From positions 1-32,301 of the IMG/VR virus record IMGVR_UViG_3300002460_000115: a stretch of DNA of 32,301 nt; one strand, given 5' to 3'. A program made the translations under genes and the position numbers. The notes below the pieces were generated by a model, which saw nothing but the letters and a program-made list of their open reading frames with translations, was not told where the DNA came from and ran no database searches. Shown here in pieces: positions 19,237-27,124 of this stretch (position 1 is its first letter; the number at the start of each line of letters is the position of its first letter). The DNA is from a virus.

Positions 19237-20413
19237 AATATGCGCGTGCAAGGAGTTAGTGAAGTTCCTCGACTTGGGTAATCACCCTTTGGCTAACTCC
19301 TTTTTAAAAACTAAAGACCAAGGAGAAAAAACTTATCCTCTCCAAGTAGCATGGTGTAGAGAATGTAATCTTGTTCAACTGCTCCACATTGTGGACAGAG
19401 ATGTGCTTTATAGAGATTATATCTATTTCTCTTCGGGGGTACTAAAATTATCTGAACATTTTAGGAAATATGCCGAAGATATGATGCAGTATGTTAAACG
19501 AGGGGATTTTATAGTTGAGGTAGCAAGCAATGATGGCATCCTTTTGAAATTCTTTAGAGATGCGGGTTTTGAAGTGCAAGGTATAGACCCAGCGATAAAC
19601 ATAGCGAAGATAGCTGAGCAAATGGGTGTGCCTACTATATCTGATTATTTTAGCGAAGAATTGGCTGATAAAATTAACAGGAAAGCTAAATTGATTATGG
19701 CAAACAATGTTGTGGCTCACACAGACGACCACCACGACATGATGAGAGGTGTATCTAAACTATTAGATGAAAAAGGTGTATTTATAATTGAAGCACCATA
19801 TCTAGCGGATATGTTTGATAACTTGACTTACGATACAATATACCACGAACATTTATCGTATCTGGCTGTGCGTCCACTTAAATATCTTTTAGAGCAACAT
19901 GGATTGGAAATATTTGAAGTAGAAGTTCACGAAATACAAGGCAGGTCATTGAGAGTGTTTGTGGGACATGAGGGAGTATTTAAGATACAATCTTCTGTCC
20001 AAGAGTACATAGACCTTGAATTAAAATTAGGATTGGATAAAATTGATGCTTATCAAGAATTAGCGGCTAGAGTTATCGCACAGAAAGCACAACTCAAAGC
20101 TCTTCTAGGAGAACTTTCAAAGACAAAGAAGATAGCAGGTTACGCGGCTTCGGCTAAAGGCAACACATTATTAAATTTCTGTGAAATAGACTGTCTTGAA
20201 TATACACTTGACCACATGAAAGCAAAGCAAGGTCTTTATACTCCAGGTACTCATCTTCCTATAGTAAGTGCAGAGTATGCTTTAGAAAATCCACCTAACT
20301 ACTTTTTAATGTTGGCTTGGAATTACGAGAAACAAATCTTGGCTAAAGAAAAAGAGTACAGAGACAAAGGCGGTAAGTTTATTATTCCAGTAGAGGGTAT
20401 AAGAATTATATGA
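19214..20413 (+). CDS. NDP-sugar C-methyltransferase (TylC3/EvaC type)
   Basis: 399 aa in three parts. Residues about 6-60 are the N-terminal zinc-binding domain: CRIC, FLDLGNHPLANSFL, YPLQVAWCRECNLVQL (CxxC pairs). Residues about 85-190 are the SAM domain, VEVASNDGILLKFF and VQGIDP. YHEHLSYL (about 214) carries the catalytic Tyr-His-Glu-His set. The last part, GYAASAKGNTLLNF and PVEGIRII, is the C-terminal domain of this family. Such enzymes add a methyl to C-3 of a 4-ketosugar. ATG 19226 is an alternative start. Together with the dehydratases it points to a branched deoxysugar. Confidence 0.85.
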   Translation: MKPNMQCRICACKELVKFLDLGNHPLANSFLKTKDQGEKTYPLQVAWCRECNLVQLLHIVDRDVLYRDYIYFSSGVLKLSEHFRKYAEDMMQYVKRGDFIVEVASNDGILLKFFRDAGFEVQGIDPAINIAKIAEQMGVPTISDYFSEELADKINRKAKLIMANNVVAHTDDHHDMMRGVSKLLDEKGVFIIEAPYLADMFDNLTYDTIYHEHLSYLAVRPLKYLLEQHGLEIFEVEVHEIQGRSLRVFVGHEGVFKIQSSVQEYIDLELKLGLDKIDAYQELAARVIAQKAQLKALLGELSKTKKIAGYAASAKGNTLLNFCEIDCLEYTLDHMKAKQGLYTPGTHLPIVSAEYALENPPNYFLMLAWNYEKQILAKEKEYRDKGGKFIIPVEGIRII

Positions 20414-20422
20414 TTTAATGAT

Positions 20423-20611
20423 ATGAATAATTCCTATTTTAAAAGGTTTTTTAGAGATAAAGAAAATAAATTGTGGGGTATAGGTAATCTTGTTTTAGAT
20501 AAAATGTATGTAATTGGGCAATTAGAACCTCTTAAAGACGAAAGTTTTGGATTAACAAAGGAAGGATTAGAAATATTTATGAACACAGGTAATTGGAAAG
20601 AAGAACGATGA
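20423..20611 (+). CDS. Hypothetical 62-aa protein
   Basis: MNNSYFKRFFRDKENKLWG, then LDKMYVIGQLEPLKDESFG and MNTGNWKEER. Its TGA overlaps the next ATG (ATGA 20608-20611). No family is recognised; it resembles neither transferases nor HNH proteins. Confidence 0.5.
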   Translation: MNNSYFKRFFRDKENKLWGIGNLVLDKMYVIGQLEPLKDESFGLTKEGLEIFMNTGNWKEER

Positions 20612-21399
20612 TTTATGGAATATTTCACAAAGGAAGTGGCTTAGGCAATCAACTACACCGCTATGTAGCGACCAGAGTTTTAGCGTTGGATAAAGGATAT
20701 GATTTTGGGATGATAAATCGAGAAGGATTTAAGGGCAAATCCTTTATGAATGTAGATATGGGATTATTAGAACATACTGATGGTCCAAAGGATATAATGA
20801 TTTATATTAAAGAACCAGAGGGAAAGGTAATTCCTAAGTGGCGACGAGACGGAAGTCAACTGCCGTTTATTTGGGAAGAATGGGACAGAGGAGTATATGA
20901 TCCTGATTTTAACTTTATACAAGACAACACCATCATAGATGGAAACTTTGAAGATGAGAGATATTTTCAACACAGATTACCTGAAATAAAAGAATGGTTA
21001 AAAACAGAACCACTGGAAATACCTAATAATGTATGTGTCATAGGTTTTAGGGGGGGGGAATACTACACTGTACCCGAGCTAGGATTACCGAAAGAATACT
21101 TTGCGGAAGCTAAAGTTTTAATGTTGCAAAGAAATATAAATATGAAATTTGAGGTGCATACAGACGACCCCAAACTGGCTAAACAATTTTTCCCCAATGA
21201 TAAAATAATTAAAGATATAGCCATAAACTGGCGTTCAATGCGATACGCTAAATATGCTATAATAGCTAATAGCTCTTTTTATATTTTACCTCGTTTGCTT
21301 AATGGTGGACTGACAATCGCCCCAAGATATTTCAATCGGTATAACGTAAAACGTTGGGACTATCCGCAATCGTATTATAAATCTTTTCAATACATCTAA
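20608..21399 (+). CDS. GT11-like fucosyltransferase
   Basis: Start 20608 preferred (ATGA with previous gene); a TTG at 20593 is in frame. 263 aa: FHKGSGLGNQLHRYVATRVL matches the GGLGNQ motif, CVIGFRGGEYYTVPELG stands where GT11 has HxRRGDY (His and the first Arg replaced by Gly-Phe-Arg-Gly), and AIIANSSFYILPRLLNGG matches the ANSSFS motif. The donor-binding motif is thus divergent, so GDP-fucose is not certain. A run of nine G (21050-21058) lies in codons 148-151, inside that motif. Confidence 0.7.
   Translation: MIYGIFHKGSGLGNQLHRYVATRVLALDKGYDFGMINREGFKGKSFMNVDMGLLEHTDGPKDIMIYIKEPEGKVIPKWRRDGSQLPFIWEEWDRGVYDPDFNFIQDNTIIDGNFEDERYFQHRLPEIKEWLKTEPLEIPNNVCVIGFRGGEYYTVPELGLPKEYFAEAKVLMLQRNINMKFEVHTDDPKLAKQFFPNDKIIKDIAINWRSMRYAKYAIIANSSFYILPRLLNGGLTIAPRYFNRYNVKRWDYPQSYYKSFQYI
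21050..21058 (+). repeat. Poly-G tract (9) in the GT11-like gene
   Basis: AGG-GGG-GGG-G at codons 148-151 of the gene at 20608. Longest G run in the window. As assembled the frame is open (an ON state, if phase variable). Confidence 0.65.
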
Positions 21400-21992
21400 T
21401 GCAATTTATTTTATCACGCTATGAGCATAATATGGATTGGTTAAAGGATTACCCCGAAGCCGAAGTCATCATCTATGACCGAAGCAAAGAACCAATAGAA
21501 GGTTCTATTTCTGTTAAAAATATCGGCAGTGATTGGTATGACAAATTTACTTACATCATAGACAACTACGACAATCTTCCTGTTGTGGCTATTTATGCTA
21601 AGGCAAATCTCTTTAAATATATTACCAAAGAAGAATTTGACAAAGTAAAAGATAACAAAACTTTTACTCCCTTACTTACCCAACATCACAAAGTCTATGA
21701 GCCGATTTGCAGATATAAAGATGGAATGTATGAGGAGGTAAACAACAGATACTATCTTCATCCTCACCCTTGCAAAAATGAAACGACTGAATTAGAATTG
21801 ATGGTTATGCTAGGATTGAGTGATAAGAAGTATATACAGTTTGCGCCAGGTTCAAATTATATAATACCGAAAGAGAACATATTAAAACATACTAAGGAAT
21901 TCTACCAGAAATTAAGGTCGTACTTAGAATGGGATAGATACCCGGGAGAATGTCAAATAATGGAGCGTGGAGCGTATTATTTATGGAAATAA
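21399..21992 (+). CDS. DUF3431-like protein (putative glycosyltransferase)
   Basis: 197 aa: MQFILSRYEHNMDWLKDYPE, EVIIYDRSKEP, IDNYDNLPVVAIYAKANLFK, YIQFAPGSNYIIPKENIL and GECQIMERGAYYLW. The pattern of RYxEDxxWL, IYNK, YDxLPDxxxFxQ, F.PGAxFxVxRxxI and LERxW is that of DUF3431 proteins, found near glycosyltransferases. Reaction unknown. Overlaps both neighbours by 1-10 nt in a continuous operon. Confidence 0.65.
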   Translation: MQFILSRYEHNMDWLKDYPEAEVIIYDRSKEPIEGSISVKNIGSDWYDKFTYIIDNYDNLPVVAIYAKANLFKYITKEEFDKVKDNKTFTPLLTQHHKVYEPICRYKDGMYEEVNNRYYLHPHPCKNETTELELMVMLGLSDKKYIQFAPGSNYIIPKENILKHTKEFYQKLRSYLEWDRYPGECQIMERGAYYLWK

Positions 21993-22789
21993 AACCAAAA
22001 ATTGTAGATATATTCTCGTTTGCTGGTGAAATGGATATTTTAGAAATAAGATTAAATATTTTATATAATTTTGTGGATGAATTTATTATTTGTGAATCGG
22101 ACGAAACATTCACAGGTCTTAAAAAACCCTTATATTTTAAAGAGAATATAGCGAGATATGAGAAATTTCTGCCTAAGATAAAACATTTTGTCATGGCTTC
22201 TAACGACCCAATACTTACTTTAGGTGCAATGCAAAGTCCTGGTGTACCCAAAGATTTACATTGGTGGATTAGGGAGTATACGCAAAAAGAAAGCATGCGC
22301 TATGCGCTCACGCATTTAAAAGATGACGACTTAGTGTTTATAGGAGATGCAGATGAGATATGGAATCCGTTTAACATGCCTACAGAAAGATGTAAATTAG
22401 AAATGTTTGTCTATTCTTACTATCTCAATAATCGTTCAAGCGAGTGGTGGGAGGGAACATCAGTAATGCCCTATTCTTTAATTAAACAATACCCGCTAGA
22501 TGATTTGAGAGCCCACGATCATCATAAACGACCAATAGAGCAGGCTCCTACATTTAAAAACAATGGTTGGCACTTTACCAACATAGGTGGGGCAGAGTTC
22601 GTTAAAAGAAAGTTGGCGAGTTATAGTCACCAAGAATTCGCTATCTCTGAAATTTTAGATGGGATTGAAGACCGGATTAAGAATAATGTTGACTTTATTG
22701 GACGAAACTTTAAATTTGGTAAAGATGAAACTGATTTACCTCAGTATTTATTGCACAATAGAGATAAATATGCTAAAATGTTCCTATGA
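21983..22789 (+). CDS. Glycosyltransferase family 17-like
   Basis: Start 21983 (MEIKPKIVDIFSF); the frame is open from 21950 but inside the previous gene. 268 aa: IVDIFSFAGEMDILEIRLNI, VDEFIICESDETFTGLKKPL, REYTQKESMRYAL, DDDLVFIGDADEIWNP with a DxD-like DADE, then NNGWHFTNIGGAE and KLASYSHQE. These are the motifs of GT17 (beta-1,4-N-acetylglucosaminyltransferase III type; bacterial and viral members known). Substrate in a phage is unknown. Last enzyme of the island; the HNH gene overlaps its stop by ATGA. Confidence 0.8.
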   Translation: MEIKPKIVDIFSFAGEMDILEIRLNILYNFVDEFIICESDETFTGLKKPLYFKENIARYEKFLPKIKHFVMASNDPILTLGAMQSPGVPKDLHWWIREYTQKESMRYALTHLKDDDLVFIGDADEIWNPFNMPTERCKLEMFVYSYYLNNRSSEWWEGTSVMPYSLIKQYPLDDLRAHDHHKRPIEQAPTFKNNGWHFTNIGGAEFVKRKLASYSHQEFAISEILDGIEDRIKNNVDFIGRNFKFGKDETDLPQYLLHNRDKYAKMFL

Positions 22790-23223
22790 AAACCATTAAA
22801 CTTACTCAAGGAAAAGTGGCTTTGGTAGACGACACAGATTACGATTTGCTTTCTAAGTACAGTTGGTGTCTCCACACTAAAAGATATGCGTGTAGTAGAA
22901 TAAATGGAAAAGTTATATTAATGCACATTTTTCTATTAGGTAAGCAAAAAGGAAAAGAAATTGACCATATTAATAGAAATAAACTAGATAATCGTAGAGA
23001 AAATTTAAGATTTGTTACTAGGTCGATTAATTGCTTCAATGTAGATATAGATAAAGCTAATAAATCGGGGTTTAAAGGGGTTTCTTGGGATAAGCGTGGA
23101 AATAAATGGCGAGCGACTATTAAATTAAATTATAAACAAGTGTATAGTTCTAGCTTTTTAACTAAAGAAGAAGCTATTATGGCTCGGCAAATGGCATTTA
23201 ACAACATTATCAATATATGCTAA
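22786..23223 (+). CDS. HNH homing endonuclease with AP2 domain
   Basis: 145 aa: MKTIKLTQGKVALVDDTDYD and YSWCLHTKRYACSRINGK (the N-terminal strand unit), VILMHIFLLG, KEIDHINRNKLDNRRENLR (HNH core, Asp-His-Ile-Asn) and a C-terminal AP2 DNA-binding domain, SGFKGVSWDKRGNKWRATI then FLTKEEAIMARQMA. This is a standard phage homing enzyme. It lies between the glycan island and the chaperonin genes. Confidence 0.9.
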   Translation: MKTIKLTQGKVALVDDTDYDLLSKYSWCLHTKRYACSRINGKVILMHIFLLGKQKGKEIDHINRNKLDNRRENLRFVTRSINCFNVDIDKANKSGFKGVSWDKRGNKWRATIKLNYKQVYSSSFLTKEEAIMARQMAFNNIINIC

Positions 23224-23226
23224 AAT
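23218..23226 (+). promoter_or_regulatory. Extended -10 promoter of the chaperonin/packaging operon
   Basis: TGCTAAAAT (TG 23218-23219, TAAAAT 23221-23226), with ATG 23233 only 6 nt beyond. It overlaps the end of the HNH gene and would start the late genes. Confidence 0.45.
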
Positions 23227-23232
23227 AACAAC

Positions 23233-23469
23233 ATGAAGACTTATAAACTATTACTTAAAGAAATTAAGCAAGAGAACACTTGGGGCTACCAAGATAAGGA
23301 CGAAATAAAATTAGGCAAGGTTGCTTTCCCATTTAAAGGCAAGAATGACGATACAGAGTTTGATTTTAAGAAAGGTGATGAACTCTATTACCAGTATGGA
23401 ACTCCCGCTAAACTCGATGGCGAGGATTATATTTTAGTAAGTTTAAGTAGTCTAGTATGGCAAAAATAA
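23233..23469 (+). CDS. Miniature GroES-like co-chaperonin
   Basis: 78 aa against about 95 for GroES. The C-terminal half FKKGDELYYQYGTPAKLDGE and DYILVSLSSLVWQK aligns with the GroES pattern GDxVLFxKYxGxEVKxDGEEYLILxESDILAxIE. The N-terminus MKTYKLLLKEI fits the first strand. The mobile loop with its hydrophobic GGIVL tip is not seen; KQENTWGYQDKDE occupies the place, so binding to the chaperonin must differ. The gene overlaps the GroEL gene by 13 nt, the classical groES-groEL order. Like phage T4 gp31, it may adapt folding for the capsid protein. Confidence 0.7.
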   Translation: MKTYKLLLKEIKQENTWGYQDKDEIKLGKVAFPFKGKNDDTEFDFKKGDELYYQYGTPAKLDGEDYILVSLSSLVWQK

Positions 23470-24998
23470 TCACATTTAATGCAAAAGAGAAGCTCTTAAA
23501 GGGTATCACTAAATCAGTAGATGCTATGAAAATAACCATTGGCCCAAAAGGGCAGAATATATGCTTAACCAACGGGAACATAGTCAACGACGGCAAGCAT
23601 ATAGCTGAAGACATCATACTTAAAGACCCCATAGAAAACAAGGGAGCGACCAAAGTTCGTAATCTAGTGCGTAAAATCTCAACCGATGTGGGAGGTGGCA
23701 GAACCGCTTGCGCTATTTTATATAAAGATCTTTGTCAAACAGGACTGAATTTACTAGAACGTGGTTTTAACGCTAGTCTAATTAAAAAGGGCATGGATTT
23801 AGCTGTTAGAGACATTACCTCAGAGCTAGATAAAATGGCTAAGCCCGCCGGAGGACACTTGAAAGAAATTGCCTCCATCTCTACTGAAAGTGAGGAATTA
23901 GGTCAAGTTATAGCAGATACCATTGAAAAGGTGGGACTAGATAGTGTGGTGACGGTGGAAGAATCAAACACATTTGGGCTTACATCTGAAATCACTGAAG
24001 GCTTAAAGTTTGATAAAGGGTATATATCACCATATATGGTGACTAATGAACGGCTAGAAGCGGAATATAAAGATATTTCTGTCTTGATTACAGATAGGAA
24101 GATTTCTTTTTTCAAAGACTTGCAACCCATATTTGACGGATTGATTAAAAAAGGTAAAAAGGATTTACTCGTTATAGCTGAAGACTTAGAGGGCGAAGCG
24201 TTAAATGTGTGCGTAATAGCCAAATTAAAGGGACAATTTAATACTCTAGCCATCAAAACCCCAGGTGTAGGTGATAACAAGAAATTTTGCATAGAGGATT
24301 TATGCGCTTTAACTGGCGCGGAACTTTGGACAGAGCAGACTAATACCGCGAAAGAAGGAGTAAAATTCGGCAGAGCTAAAAAGGTTTTATCTAAAAAGGA
24401 CTCAACTATCATTCAAGCCACTGGTGATATTAAAACTTGGATAACCATCCTTAAAACCCGCAGGGAAATGACAGAAAACAAATGGGAGCAAGACCAATTT
24501 AATGAAAGAATAGCCAAACTACAAAATGGTATAGCCGTAATTAAGGTAGGGGCAAGTAGTGAAGATGAGGTCAAATACTTAAAGTTGAAAATAGAAGATG
24601 GCGTAAATGAAACTAAGAGAGCTTTAGAAGAAGGTATTGTAATGGGTGGGAATGTGGCATTTCTTGCTTGCCAGAAACCAATGCTGAGAGAATTAAATGG
24701 GGAAGAAGTTATTTTAGGACATAAAATAGTTATGAAAGCCATTGAAGCCCCACTTAGACAAATTGTGGAAAACTCTAATGGTTCGCCTGATGTAGTAATA
24801 AATCAAATAAAACAATCAAAGAACTTGACAACAGGTTATAATTCATTAGATAATACAGTGATAGATGATATGTATAAATTAGGTATTGTGGACGCAGTGA
24901 AAGTTGTAAAAGCTGTGCTACAATACGCAGTAAATGAAGCAAGTATATTTTTGAGTATAGGGGGAGATATATCAGAAGAATTAGTAGAAACAAAATAA
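23457..24998 (+). CDS. Phage-encoded GroEL-like chaperonin with altered ATPase motif
   Basis: 513 aa against 548 in E. coli, missing the Gly-Gly-Met tail. Clear GroEL hallmarks: MKITIGPKGQNICL (26-37), NDGKHIAEDIIL, EGLKFDKGYISPYMVTN at the apical boundary, GGHLKEIASIST, and NETKRALEEGIVMGGNVAF. The GDGTTTA loop is GGGRTAC (79-85): ungapped alignment from IENKGA puts Gly80 at Asp87, Arg82 at Thr89 and Ala84 at Thr91. Asp87 contacts the Mg-ATP, so ATP hydrolysis should be poor or absent. Asp52- and Asp398-equivalents are kept. Followed directly by the terminase genes. It probably folds or assembles virion proteins. Confidence 0.9.
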   Translation: MAKIITFNAKEKLLKGITKSVDAMKITIGPKGQNICLTNGNIVNDGKHIAEDIILKDPIENKGATKVRNLVRKISTDVGGGRTACAILYKDLCQTGLNLLERGFNASLIKKGMDLAVRDITSELDKMAKPAGGHLKEIASISTESEELGQVIADTIEKVGLDSVVTVEESNTFGLTSEITEGLKFDKGYISPYMVTNERLEAEYKDISVLITDRKISFFKDLQPIFDGLIKKGKKDLLVIAEDLEGEALNVCVIAKLKGQFNTLAIKTPGVGDNKKFCIEDLCALTGAELWTEQTNTAKEGVKFGRAKKVLSKKDSTIIQATGDIKTWITILKTRREMTENKWEQDQFNERIAKLQNGIAVIKVGASSEDEVKYLKLKIEDGVNETKRALEEGIVMGGNVAFLACQKPMLRELNGEEVILGHKIVMKAIEAPLRQIVENSNGSPDVVINQIKQSKNLTTGYNSLDNTVIDDMYKLGIVDAVKVVKAVLQYAVNEASIFLSIGGDISEELVETK

Positions 24999-25288
24999 TG
25001 CCAGAAGAACTTGTTAATCAAGCAGAAAACAAGCCATTAAGAAATGAAAAAGGACAATTATTACCAGGTAACACAGCGAATCCTAATGGCAGACCAAAAG
25101 GCAAAACTCTCAAAGAATATCAGGCAGAGCAATTTAGAGATATGTCAGATGAAGATAAAGCAGAATGGTTAAAAGACATAAGTAAAGATACAAGATGGAA
25201 AATGGGGGAAGGAAATCCTAGAAATGATGTGGAGGTTTCAGGTAATTTAACTATTGGAGAAGTATTAGATGAAATAGAAAATGAGTGA
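24998..25288 (+). CDS. Small terminase subunit-like protein
   Basis: 96 aa: LRNEKGQLLPGNTANPNGRP is a strong signature found in many small terminases or terminase-associated proteins (DUF5681-like opening GxxxPGxxxNPxGRPKG), then KTLKEYQAEQFRDMSDEDKA and WKMGEGNPRNDVEV. It would recognise the phage packaging site. It directly precedes and overlaps the large subunit (25281). It starts at the ATG overlapping the GroEL stop (TAATG). Confidence 0.75.
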   Translation: MPEELVNQAENKPLRNEKGQLLPGNTANPNGRPKGKTLKEYQAEQFRDMSDEDKAEWLKDISKDTRWKMGEGNPRNDVEVSGNLTIGEVLDEIENE

Positions 25289-26810
25289 CGCAAGACTTAA
25301 AGATAAAAAATGGAGGATAGACAATTTATATAAAATTCGCAATAAAGAAGGCAAGCTCGTTAAATTTAGAAGAAATAGAGTACAGCAACACTATAACGCT
25401 AATTTGCATACTAGGAATGTAATACTTAAATCAAGACAACTGGGGTTCACTACTGACGAATCCATAGATACTTTAGATGATGTTTTATTTACTCCCAACA
25501 TAGATGCACTCTTGATAGCTCATAACTTAGAGGCGGGTGAAAGTATTTTTACTAAAAAAATTAGTTTCGCTTGGGAAAAGTTAAGACCTGAAATAAGGAA
25601 ATTATACCAGTTGGACAATAAAAGTTCTAAGACTCTTAAATTTGGTTTTGGTGATAAGGGTTTTAGTTCTATCGCAGTGGATACTTCGGGGCGCTCAGGA
25701 ACATATCAACGACTCCATATTACTGAACTAGCCGAAGTATCTAAGAAATACCCCAAGAAAGTGCCTGATATAATGGAGGGTACTATTCCGGCAGTTCCTA
25801 CCACGGGAAGAATTGATATAGAATCAACATCTCAAGGAGCGAGTGGTGAGTTTTACGAAATATTTATGGAAGCGTGGGAAAGAGGAGCACCTAAATCTCC
25901 CTTGGAGTGGAAAGCACATTTTTATAATTGGACTTGGGATGATGAAGAACTTGCAAAAATAACTATTGCGATTCCCTTTAGGGAAATGCAACAAGGTGAA
26001 AGGTTTAGAGAGTATGCCGAAAAGCATAATTTGAATTCTGTTCAGATAACTTATTATTATAATAAATGGCTATCTCTCAATAAAAAATGGAACAGTTTGA
26101 AGCGAGAATATCCCACAACGCCACAAGAGGCTTTTGATGCTATCTCTGAAGGGACATTCTACGGGGAAACAATAGGTATAATGCAAGAGAATGGACAGAT
26201 AGGATTATATCCATTTGATAGAGCCTTGAAAGTTCACACCGTTTGGGATTTGGGGGTGGGTAAAAATTTAGTGGTGGGATTCTACCAACGAGACACACTA
26301 ACTAATCATATAAGGAAAATTGATTATGAGGAGGGACAAGGCAGTGAAGGAATACCAGAAATGGTAGCCAGAGTTTTGAATAAGCCATATTCTTTTGGTA
26401 AACATTTTGGTCCACATGATTTAGAAGCCACTGATATTGGAACTGGTAAAACCAGAACAGAAATTGCCAAATCCCTAGGACTAAAATTTACATTAGTGCC
26501 AGAACAGTCTATTGAAGATGGAATAAACGCAGTTAGTGTTTGGCTTAATAGAGTTTATGTGGATAAGGAAAAGTGTAAAAAGTGGATTAGAGCCATGAAA
26601 AGTTACGAACATGAGTGGGATGAAAAACGAGGAATGTACAAAGATGAGCCATTGCATAATTGGGCTTCTCATGGGGCAGATGAAGCCAGATACGCGGCAT
26701 TAGCCGAAAAACAAATGACAAACGAGACTTTCGTTAAAAGACCCTTTTACGATGAAACAGAGGCTATCTGGAAAGGCGAACCCAGTAGGTCAATAGACAA
26801 ATTTTTATGA
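25281..26810 (+). CDS. Terminase large subunit (ATPase/nuclease)
   Basis: 509 aa DNA-packaging motor. NVILKSRQLGFTT (about 49-61) is the Walker A-like loop of this terminase type (SRQxGFT rather than GKS); LLIAHNLEAGESIF follows; LHITELAEVSKKYP carries the Walker B acidic pair; GRIDIESTSQGASGEFYE is motif III with coupling Ser-Thr. The C-terminal nuclease shows VHTVWDLGVG (first metal Asp), FGPHDLEATD and HNWASHGADEARYAAL (last acidic site). Acts at the head portal. Overlaps its neighbours by ATGA. Confidence 0.9.
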   Translation: MSDARLKDKKWRIDNLYKIRNKEGKLVKFRRNRVQQHYNANLHTRNVILKSRQLGFTTDESIDTLDDVLFTPNIDALLIAHNLEAGESIFTKKISFAWEKLRPEIRKLYQLDNKSSKTLKFGFGDKGFSSIAVDTSGRSGTYQRLHITELAEVSKKYPKKVPDIMEGTIPAVPTTGRIDIESTSQGASGEFYEIFMEAWERGAPKSPLEWKAHFYNWTWDDEELAKITIAIPFREMQQGERFREYAEKHNLNSVQITYYYNKWLSLNKKWNSLKREYPTTPQEAFDAISEGTFYGETIGIMQENGQIGLYPFDRALKVHTVWDLGVGKNLVVGFYQRDTLTNHIRKIDYEEGQGSEGIPEMVARVLNKPYSFGKHFGPHDLEATDIGTGKTRTEIAKSLGLKFTLVPEQSIEDGINAVSVWLNRVYVDKEKCKKWIRAMKSYEHEWDEKRGMYKDEPLHNWASHGADEARYAALAEKQMTNETFVKRPFYDETEAIWKGEPSRSIDKFL

Positions 26811-27124
26811 CAGAAGAAGAAATAGAAATATATTTAGACGAGAAGATTGATAACCTAAAACCAGAAATTAAGGAAAGGTTTGTGTATAATTTTAGGTATG
26901 ATGTAGTTCACGAAGGTGAAAAGTTTGTTCAGTTAGCCGTAACCCAGCATAAGTTTAAGCCCCCTTTAATTTCCTTTTTCATAAAGGTAATTGCTCAGAC
27001 TCCTGATTTATCTACTAAATTATTAGATGAACTTATAAACCATGAAATTATACATACTTTCTATGGAATGGGCGAAATTGCAGCTACAGGAAGACAAAAA
27101 AACATTCATTTTCAAAAGTCTTGA
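26807..27124 (+). CDS. Small predicted zinc metallopeptidase (SprT-like zincin)
   Basis: 105 aa. KLLDELINHEIIHTFYGMGE holds HEIIH at residues 79-83, the HExxH zincin motif, on a helix led by LLDEL as in SprT-like proteins. His101 in NIHF is 17 residues on and may be the third ligand. The N-terminal half is acidic then beta-rich. It overlaps the large terminase (ATGA). Small zincins between terminase and portal could process head proteins or act on host proteins; no such activity is shown by sequence alone. Confidence 0.55.
   Translation: MTEEEIEIYLDEKIDNLKPEIKERFVYNFRYDVVHEGEKFVQLAVTQHKFKPPLISFFIKVIAQTPDLSTKLLDELINHEIIHTFYGMGEIAATGRQKNIHFQKS

Noticed and set aside
23903-24742. Long minus-strand frames opposite the GroEL gene (169 and 109 aa)
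   Set aside because: They are antisense shadows of a clear GroEL gene, with low-complexity Ser/Leu-rich translations.
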